From: Acinetobacter lwoffii | GTDB lineage: Bacteria; Pseudomonadota; Gammaproteobacteria; Pseudomonadales; Moraxellaceae | Assembly (NCBI RefSeq): GCF_024129355.1 | Contig: NZ_JAMXXP010000025.1 | Span: 1-45,476 of the forward strand | Reading direction: 5' to 3' | Length of the DNA: 45,476 bases | The notes under the pieces: model-generated | Databases searched by the model: none | What the model was told of the DNA's origin: nothing | The model's input: the letters and a program-made list of their open reading frames with translations, nothing else | Shown here: in pieces, positions 40,135-45,476 of the stretch | How positions within the stretch are numbered: position 1 is the stretch's first letter | How the letters are laid out: every line of letters begins with the position of its first letter | Translations under genes and position numbers: made by a program

Positions 40135-41937
40135 CTAACTATGAGTTTCTTCCTCAGCATCATCTTCAAAAGTTTTGGCAATTTTTTCAATATTCAGGCT
40201 TTTGGCCATCGCATCAAAGATTTCCTTATATACGCCTTGCTGATGATAAAGCTGGTCGTGTTCACCATGTTCGGCAATCGTTCCTTCTTTCATTACATAG
40301 GTATAATCCGCATCAATAATCTGCGACAGGCTATGCGAAATGATGATCACGGTACGGCCTTGCTTGATCTGGTCCAGACTTTGTTTGATCTGTTCCGTGG
40401 CAATTGCATCCAGACTCGCCGTCGGTTCATCCAGAAAAATAATCGGTGGATTTTTCAGGAACATCCGTGCCAAGGCAATGCGTTGCTGCTGGCCGCCAGA
40501 CAGCATCAAGGCATCGCTGTCATAGCCATCCGGTAACTGTAAAATCTGCTCATGAATCGAGGCTTTTTCTGCCGCCTCAATTACATCTTCCATTGAGGCA
40601 GTAGTTTTACCGTAACGGATATTGTCAAAGATGGTGCCCTGAAAAATATGGTTTTTTTGCAAGACCAGACCAATATGATCGCGTAGATATTGGGTGTCAT
40701 AATCTTTCAGGTCAATGCTATCCAGTTTGATCTGGCCTTGCTGTGGTTCATAAAATTTATCCAGCAGACTGATCAGGGTAGATTTTCCAGCACCCGATAA
40801 GCCCACCAAGGCGGTAATTTTATTAGGGCGAATTTCCATATCAATATCTTTCAGGGCATGGTGGCCATTTGGATAATAAAAATTCACGCCACTCAGTTCA
40901 AATTTGCCTTGGACAATCGGTTTCTGCTGACCGCTTTGTTCAATTTCATCATCGGCTTCCAGAATCTTGAAAAAGCTTTCTGAGTAGATCATGGCATCAT
41001 TCACTTCATCATAAATCCGGTGCAGGGATCGGATCGGGGCAGAGACATTATTAAATAGCAGCACATGAAACATGATCATGCCGATACTCATCTGGCCATC
41101 CAGCACAAAGTAGGAGGTTAGAATAATGATCAGTACAATCCCGATCTGTTCCAGAAAAGTTTTCAGGCCGTCAAACAGGAAACTGGTCTGGCGGGTTTTC
41201 ATCTGATTGTCGGTCAGTTCACGCTGTAATCCCAACTGCTTTTCCGATTCAATCGATTCGCGGTTAAAAGACTTGATCACGGTAATCGAGTTGATGATGC
41301 TGAGAATACCCTGACTCTTTTTTTCCCGGCCATCGCGAAGGTTACGGCGCCAGCCTCCCAGCTTTTGCGCCTGTTTATAGGTCAGCCAGAAATAGATCGG
41401 GACAATGGCAGTCGCGACCAGACCGACATAGATATTGGCATAGTACATCAGCCCCAAAGCCACAATGGCACTGGTAAATAATGGTAAAATATCAATAAAG
41501 AAGATTTGTACCAGACGGGTCAGTGAGCCAATGCCACGGTCAATCCGGGTCTGTAATTTACCGGCCTGGTTATTTTCCTGATTAAAAAATTCCAGACGAT
41601 ATTTTAAAAACTTTTCAATAATCCCTTGGGCCAGATCCTGAGAGACAAAAATCCGCAGTTTCTCTCCATAGAACTTCTGCCCGAACTGGACAAAGGCATT
41701 GATAATTTCTTTGCCAAGCAAAATCGCCGAAATCGTGATCAGAATATGCCAGCCTTGCTCCAGTCCTTGACCGGTTTCGAGTAGCGAATTGATGCTGTCG
41801 ACTGCATATTGCAAGGTAATGGCATTGACCTGTGCGGTGAATGAACCGATCAGGGTCAGAATCAGCGTGGCAATCACCAGCAACCGGTAAGGCTGAACAA
41901 AGGGACGAAGTTTCTGAAACAGCTGCCATAAGTTCAT
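40135..41937 (-). CDS. ABC exporter, fused permease and ATPase
   Basis: A 600-residue half-transporter: six membrane helices (about 1-320) and a nucleotide-binding domain with Walker [10 protein letters not shown] (379-387), signature LSGGQ (479-483), Walker B FLDEP (501-505) and switch His535. The acidic C-terminal tail ([10 protein letters not shown]) extends beyond the fold. The layout is that of MsbA/LmrA-type exporters, which move lipids, drugs or peptides. Its substrate cannot be told from sequence. It is monocistronic and divergent from the AlkB-like gene. MsbA itself is unlikely without an adjacent lpxK. Confidence 0.9.
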   Translation of the reverse strand: MNLWQLFQKLRPFVQPYRLLVIATLILTLIGSFTAQVNAITLQYAVDSINSLLETGQGLEQGWHILITISAILLGKEIINAFVQFGQKFYGEKLRIFVSQDLAQGIIEKFLKYRLEFFNQENNQAGKLQTRIDRGIGSLTRLVQIFFIDILPLFTSAIVALGLMYYANIYVGLVATAIVPIYFWLTYKQAQKLGGWRRNLRDGREKKSQGILSIINSITVIKSFNRESIESEKQLGLQRELTDNQMKTRQTSFLFDGLKTFLEQIGIVLIIILTSYFVLDGQMSIGMIMFHVLLFNNVSAPIRSLHRIYDEVNDAMIYSESFFKILEADDEIEQSGQQKPIVQGKFELSGVNFYYPNGHHALKDIDMEIRPNKITALVGLSGAGKSTLISLLDKFYEPQQGQIKLDSIDLKDYDTQYLRDHIGLVLQKNHIFQGTIFDNIRYGKTTASMEDVIEAAEKASIHEQILQLPDGYDSDALMLSGGQQQRIALARMFLKNPPIIFLDEPTASLDAIATEQIKQSLDQIKQGRTVIIISHSLSQIIDADYTYVMKEGTIAEHGEHDQLYHQQGVYKEIFDAMAKSLNIEKIAKTFEDDAEEETHS

Positions 41938-42064
41938 AAAAGGATTATTTTTATTGTGAAAATTGAATTCAGTCTAGGCAGGAATTAGGCAAGCCACAAG
42001 CATAAATGTTGTAGTCATTTGTGAAGAGCAGTTGTAATCCTTTAGGTCGAATGTCAGTATTTTC

Positions 42065-42709
42065 ATGTGGATACTGGATCTGATGGATATGACTCTCGAT
42101 TTATTTGCACCCCAGCCGCAAGCCAATGTATTACCTTTTGATGGGGTAGTGGAGGATTATGGCCTGATTTTGGATGAGGGACAAAGCCAGCAGTATCTAC
42201 AGCATTTTCTCAGTCAGCTGGCCTGGCAACATGATGAAGTACATTTATTTGGCAAGCACCATGTCACAGGCCGCCAGGTAGTCTGGTATGGCGATGAACA
42301 TTATCAGTATCGTTATTCTGGTACACTTAAGCAAGCTCAAGTATGGACACCCGGATTATTCCGTTTAAAGCAGCATATTGAAATTCTGGTCGGTCATCCC
42401 TTTAATTCCTGTCTGGCCAATTTGTATGAAGATGGTTCTCAAGGCTTGGGCTGGCATAGTGATGATGAGCCGGCGTTATATACAGGTACTTCTCGGGAAA
42501 ATGTCATTGCTTCTCTGAGTCTGGGAGCCACTCGTAAAATGAGCTTTAAGCATAAAATTCGTAGCGATAAAGTCGATGTGCTGTTACACAGTGGACAGTT
42601 GATTGTGATGCGTGGCGCGACTCAGCAACACTGGAAGCATAGTATCAGCAAAACCAGCAAAGTTTTAACACCACGAATTAACCTGACCTTTCGTTATTTT
42701 TATCCTTAA
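42065..42709 (+). CDS. AlkB-like 2-oxoglutarate/Fe(II)-dependent dioxygenase
   Basis: The 214-residue protein has the AlkB-family fold with iron ligands His131, Asp133 (HSDDEP) and His192 (HWKHS). The 2-oxoglutarate-binding arginines are Arg204 and Arg210 (TPRINLTFR), and NLYEDGSQGLGWH precedes the metal site. These enzymes demethylate 1-methyladenine and 3-methylcytosine in nucleic acid. The sequence resembles the AlkB homologue 2/3-like bacterial group more than E. coli AlkB. The ATG at 42065 is used; the ribosome-binding site is weak. No ada or alkA gene is adjacent. Confidence 0.88.
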   Translation: MWILDLMDMTLDLFAPQPQANVLPFDGVVEDYGLILDEGQSQQYLQHFLSQLAWQHDEVHLFGKHHVTGRQVVWYGDEHYQYRYSGTLKQAQVWTPGLFRLKQHIEILVGHPFNSCLANLYEDGSQGLGWHSDDEPALYTGTSRENVIASLSLGATRKMSFKHKIRSDKVDVLLHSGQLIVMRGATQQHWKHSISKTSKVLTPRINLTFRYFYP

Positions 42710-42725
42710 GAAGCATTTTGGAGCA

Positions 42726-42749
42726 TAAAAAAGCACCCTGAAGGATGCT
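42726..42749 (-). terminator. Terminator after ruvX
   Basis: On the minus strand AGCATCCTTCAGGGTGCT (one mismatch in the stem) is followed by six T residues, about 25 nt past the ruvX stop. It also follows the convergent AlkB-like gene. Confidence 0.65.
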
Positions 42750-42773
42750 GATTTAAAAAATTTTCAAAACAGA

Positions 42774-43217
42774 TTAAGGCGTGATCCCAGCTGGATGGCG
42801 ATACCAGCTTTCAATCAACAATGCAGCCGCAATGCTGTCGGCAGAGATTTTCTTGCCACGACCTTGAGCCTGATAATGCCCCAGTTCATCGCGTGCTTCA
42901 CGGGTGGTCAAACGTTCATCTACCATCCAGGTTTCAATATTGGTCTGATGACGTAAACGGCGGGCAAATTTTCGCGCCCGTGTCGACAGCTCCGATTCAC
43001 TATCATCCATATTCAATGGCAAACCGACCAGAAATAAATTCGGTTGATGGCTTTTCACGATTTTGAGCAATTCATCCCAGTTGGGAATACCATCTTTCAT
43101 GGGAAATAAGGGTAGGGGATTGGTACTTGCAATCAGGGATTGTCCAACCGACATTCCCATTTTTTGTGTACCAAAATCAAACGCCATAATGGTTTGTGGC
43201 GCGTTTACATCAGGCAT
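42774..43217 (-). CDS. ruvX: Holliday-junction resolvase-like RuvX (YqgF)
   Basis: About 147 residues of RNase-H-like fold with the catalytic [15 protein letters not shown] (Asp14), [22 protein letters not shown] and the final acidic [14 protein letters not shown]. YqgF-type nucleases process 16S rRNA 5' ends in E. coli and are often annotated as RuvX. The ATG at 43217 is preferred over the TTG at 43223. It overlaps the yqgE end by 8 nt, so the two genes form one unit, the standard yqgE-yqgF pair. A terminator follows. Confidence 0.92.
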   Translation of the reverse strand: MPDVNAPQTIMAFDFGTQKMGMSVGQSLIASTNPLPLFPMKDGIPNWDELLKIVKSHQPNLFLVGLPLNMDDSESELSTRARKFARRLRHQTNIETWMVDERLTTREARDELGHYQAQGRGKKISADSIAAALLIESWYRHPAGITP

Positions 43218-43764
43218 GTCCAATCTCGGAAGATAACCAGTTGCGGTCTACGCCCATTTTTCTATAGGCAGCGTCCCAACGGTCGTTATAAGGTAAGTTA
43301 AATATCAGATCCATATCGGAATCACAAATCAGCCAGTCACCACGGGCAATTTCTTGTTCCAGCTGGTGTTTGCCCCAACTGGCATAACCGAGGGCAATCT
43401 GATAGCGACCGACACCTTCATTATGTGCAATGGCATCCAGAATATCTTTGGAGGTAGTAATGCAGACATTTTCACCCACGGCGATGGAGGAATGCCAGGT
43501 CGGCTGACCGGTATGCAAGACAAAGCCGGCTTCAGGGCGCAAAGGGCCACCTTGCAATACCTCATGCGGATTGACATTATCTGCTTCAATATCCAGATCA
43601 TTCAGCAATTCTTTAATTTGAATGCCGGCAGGTCGATTGATAATGATGCCTTGGGCACCATCTTCATCATGACGAGCGAGATAAATGACCGTCTGGGCAA
43701 AAAAATCATCATTCGCATGCGGCGGTGCAATCAGACAACGATGTGTCAGAAACTGTTTGGTCAC
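43210..43764 (-). CDS. YqgE/AlgH-family protein
   Basis: A 184-residue conserved protein with the family pattern: an N-terminal [19 protein letters not shown], then [32 protein letters not shown] and [23 protein letters not shown]0301 proteins have no settled biochemical role. AlgH in Pseudomonas was first linked to alginate control. It starts at ATG 43764 and overlaps ruvX by 8 nt. I see no ribosome-binding signal decisive for the start. The following 238 bp to the IS element hold no clear gene. Confidence 0.9.
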   Translation of the reverse strand: MTKQFLTHRCLIAPPHANDDFFAQTVIYLARHDEDGAQGIIINRPAGIQIKELLNDLDIEADNVNPHEVLQGGPLRPEAGFVLHTGQPTWHSSIAVGENVCITTSKDILDAIAHNEGVGRYQIALGYASWGKHQLEQEIARGDWLICDSDMDLIFNLPYNDRWDAAYRKMGVDRNWLSSEIGHA

Positions 43765-44002
43765 CTGAGCAGTTCTCCCAAAGTCAGTATGCTATGCAGT
43801 CTGAAAAAGTGAAGCATGGCCTACGGGCCTAATTGTAATCACTCAAACAGCGGCTTTCTTCCTGCTAGTTATCCCATAAAATGCTTAGGCTGACAACTTG
43901 GATATGGGGTAAATCAGGCATGAACAGGTTAAGGCCGGTTTTAAAATTCCTTTTAAAAAGACCTTCAGTGATTTTATTTAAATGATGGGAGGTAGTTTTA
44001 AG

Positions 44003-44027
44003 TGAACTGTACCGGGTTTGTCGGAGA
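44003..44027. repeat. IS3 terminal inverted repeat (left end)
   Basis: TGAACTGTACCGGGTTTGTC followed by GGAGA. It pairs with the right end at 23 of 25 positions; mismatches are at positions 6 and 12. Confidence 0.9.
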
Positions 44028-44041
44028 CTTTTTTATTTAAG

Positions 44042-44944
44042 TTAGGCCACCTGACCTAACGGGTTAATCTTATCATAGTACATTGCTTCAAACTCAAAAG
44101 GCGATACATAACCCAGTGCACTGTGTACACGCTTTTTATTGAACCAATCTACCCAGTTTAGTGTCGCAAGTTGTACATCTGCTAAACCTTGCCAATCTGC
44201 TTTTAAATATTCAATCACCTCTGTTTTGTATAAGCCATTCACCGTTTCAGCCAAAGCATTATCGTATGAATCACCAGTTGTACCGACTGATGCTCGTAAA
44301 TTTGCAGCTTCTAAACGATTGGTATAGCGAATAGAAAGATATTGAACACCTCTATCGGAATGATGAATCACATTCTTTGGCATGCCTCGATCGTGCAATG
44401 CTTGCTCAAGTGCATCGAGCACCATATCTGTATTCATCCGTGTAGATACTTTCCATCCAACAATTGCTCGTGAGAACACATCAATAATAAAGGCGGTATA
44501 GACCCAGCCTGAATGAGTTTGAATATACGTAAAGTCACTCACCCACAGTTGGTCAGGATGATCAGCATTAAAATTACGTTTCACTAAATCATCTGCTCTT
44601 TTTTGATCATCTCGGCTACGGGTGGTTTGTTTGTTCTTACCACGCCAAACACCTTGTATACCTAGCTTCTGCATCAATCGAGCAACTGTACAACGTGCGA
44701 TAACATAACCTTCACGTTTCAATTGTTGCCAGACCTTACGCACACCATATCGACCTGAACTTTCTTTCCAAATTCGTTTAATTTGTTCAGCATGATGCTC
44801 ATCATGTAGATCTCGTTTCGCTCGATGTTCTGGATTTACTGTGAGATCTAGTGTTCGATAATAGGTAGAACCCGCGATTGGTAAAATCCTACAAATCGCA
44901 TCAACACCATATAAGTCTTTATTGTTATGGATGAAATCCACCAT
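44042..44944 (-). CDS. IS3-family transposase OrfB (DDE)
   Basis: A 300-residue catalytic transposase part with an HTH_21-like region (about 40-90) and an rve integrase core: WVSDFTYIQ (first Asp), IHHSDRGVQYLS (second Asp) and SYDNALAETVNGLYKTEVI (Glu, followed by Lys). The DDE spacing is that of IS3. It overlaps the orfA stop by 1 nt (TAATG) in the -1 frame. In IS3 elements the active transposase is the OrfAB fusion made by -1 frameshifting. OrfB itself is intact. Confidence 0.93.
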   Translation of the reverse strand: MVDFIHNNKDLYGVDAICRILPIAGSTYYRTLDLTVNPEHRAKRDLHDEHHAEQIKRIWKESSGRYGVRKVWQQLKREGYVIARCTVARLMQKLGIQGVWRGKNKQTTRSRDDQKRADDLVKRNFNADHPDQLWVSDFTYIQTHSGWVYTAFIIDVFSRAIVGWKVSTRMNTDMVLDALEQALHDRGMPKNVIHHSDRGVQYLSIRYTNRLEAANLRASVGTTGDSYDNALAETVNGLYKTEVIEYLKADWQGLADVQLATLNWVDWFNKKRVHSALGYVSPFEFEAMYYDKINPLGQVA

Positions 44945-45275
44945 TATTTGTGTGGGCGGTCGAGCTCCGCCTGGGCGAAAAAAGCAGCTGCTTTACGTAG
45001 AATTTCGTTAGCACGTTGCAGTTCTTTATTTTCGCGTTCCAGTTGTTTGATACGTTCTTGGTCTGAAAGCTGCTGTACTTTAACTGGATTTTGTTTATCT
45101 AAATATTTTTGATACCAAACACGTAGTGTTTCAGGAGTACAACCCTTGCGCAGTATACTGCTCAGGGAGCAATAGCTGTGATCGCAGCCCAATTCGATGG
45201 ATAATCTTTCTCGGATTCAATCAATAATTGAACCGCTCTTTCTCTGATTTCAGGGGTATATTTTAATTTTGTCAT
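44944..45275 (-). pseudogene. IS3-family OrfA, interrupted by a short palindromic insertion
   Basis: From ATG 45275 the frame reads MTKLKYTPEIRERAVQLLIE and on for 37 codons to TGA at 45164-45162. The conserved continuation (GCTPETLRVWYQKYLD up to LDRPHK) resumes in another frame and runs to 44944. Compared with the usual family reading (AIAP-KIGCTPET), about 7 nt are replaced by about 21 nt containing GCAGTATACTGC, a net change that shifts the frame. The C-terminal leucine-zipper part is intact but has no good start of its own. As it stands, a full OrfA or OrfAB cannot be made without correction. Confidence 0.8.
44977..44983 (-). other. -1 frameshift slippery heptamer T6C
   Basis: On the minus strand TTTTTTC lies in the orfA tail (the KAAAFFAQ codons). 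After a -1 slip the frame stays open through FRPGGARPPTQI into OrfB. This fits programmed frameshifting to give OrfAB. Confidence 0.65.
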
Positions 45276-45300
45276 CGGGATAGTCTCTCAGAATATTGAC

Positions 45301-45325
45301 TCTCCGACAAACCTGGTACGGTTCA
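45301..45325. repeat. IS3 terminal inverted repeat (right end)
   Basis: Its reverse complement TGAACCGTACCAGGTTTGTC-GGAGA matches the left end at 23 of 25 positions. The flanking AAG at 45326-45328 completes the target duplication. Confidence 0.9.
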
Positions 45326-45439
45326 AAGCGTTTTTTATTTATGCTAAAACAGCCAGATAAACCGAGTAAAAACTTACTTAAATTTTACGCCAATCTCAAC
45401 TTTTAATTAAGTTTTCCAACTGTAAAGGAGGATTACCTA

Positions 45440-45476
45440 ATTGAGAATTTAAAACGACTGAAATTGTATGTGAAAG
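45440..45476 (+). CDS. Possible 5' end of a gene with an ATT start
   Basis: A near-perfect Shine-Dalgarno AAGGAGG (45425-45431) is followed 8 nt later by ATT GAG AAT TTA, open to the window edge (I/M-E-N-L-K-R-L-K-L-Y-V-K). The nearby TTG at 45441 hits a stop after three codons and the ATG at 45468 is followed at once by TGA. A GTG at 45470 in the ATT frame is too far from the ribosome-binding site. Only 12 codons are visible, so no family can be named. Confidence 0.3.
   Translation, partial: MENLKRLKLYVK

Larger units (their letters stand above)
44000..45328. mobile_element. IS3-family insertion sequence with 3-bp target duplication
   Basis: The element runs from 44003 to 45325 (1323 bp) between 25-bp terminal inverted repeats and is flanked by AAG on both sides (44000-44002 and 45326-45328). 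This is a 3-bp target duplication, as in the IS51-like branch of IS3. It carries orfA and orfB on the minus strand in the -1 arrangement. The intact ends and duplication point to one fairly recent insertion, while orfA is disrupted, so the copy is probably not autonomous. Confidence 0.92.

Noticed and set aside
43920..43985. A 21-codon frame from ATG 43920 (MNRLRPVLKFLLKRPSVILF) between yqgE and the IS
   Set aside because: No convincing ribosome-binding site, no family match, and it is as likely to be chance in AT-rich intergenic sequence.

Overview
This window is a stretch of gammaproteobacterial chromosome that I assign to the genus Acinetobacter. Protein sequences and gene order (comM, nrdR-ribD-ribE, pepA-holC divergent from lptF-lptG, gacA-pilS-pilR, xerD-dsbC-hom-thrC, tolC near nudF-cpdA) fit that genus from memory. 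The species is not resolved. Nearly everything is core housekeeping sequence; the only clearly mobile piece is one IS3-family element at the right end. I saw no tRNA, rRNA, CRISPR array, prophage or defence island.

Layout. 1-4 kb: intact comM, a UbiK-like gene, and the nitrogen pair glnK-amtB, each preceded by a sigma-54-like element. 4.1-7.7 kb: nrdR, ribD, a DNA adenine methyltransferase translationally coupled to ribD, then ribE. 7.7-16 kb: a DedA protein; pepA-holC-coiled-coil gene on the minus strand; divergent lptF-lptG; gpmI; an S41 protease. 16-20 kb: gacA, pilS and pilR in one minus-strand run. 20-25.5 kb: pbpG, then xerD, a lipoprotein DsbC, hom and thrC. 25.6-31 kb: feoA-feoB plus a small cysteine-rich gene behind a Fur-like promoter, then murD-ftsW. 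31-36.5 kb: a zinc-ribbon protein, gluQRS-dksA, cpdA-nudF and thiC with a TPP riboswitch. 36.6-43.8 kb: a lipoprotein, tolC, phoU, an ABC exporter, an AlkB-like dioxygenase, ruvX and yqgE. 44-45.3 kb: the IS3-family element with terminal repeats and a 3-bp target duplication, but a broken first reading frame. The window ends in what may be the first codons of another gene.

Systems represented: ammonium sensing and uptake (GlnK/AmtB), riboflavin synthesis, LPS export (LptF/G), threonine synthesis (Hom/ThrC), ferrous iron uptake (FeoAB), envelope synthesis and division (MurD, FtsW, PbpG), type IV pilus and global regulation (PilSR, GacA), and thiamine synthesis under riboswitch control. No wholly new multi-gene system is evident. 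The most interesting points are matched sigma-54-like elements at the same distance from glnK and amtB, the orphan methyltransferase inside the riboflavin operon, a dispersed-type inverted repeat that supplies the Shine-Dalgarno of gluQRS, the palindromic insertion that breaks the IS orfA, a coiled-coil gene of unknown role behind holC, and a possible ATT-started gene at the right edge.
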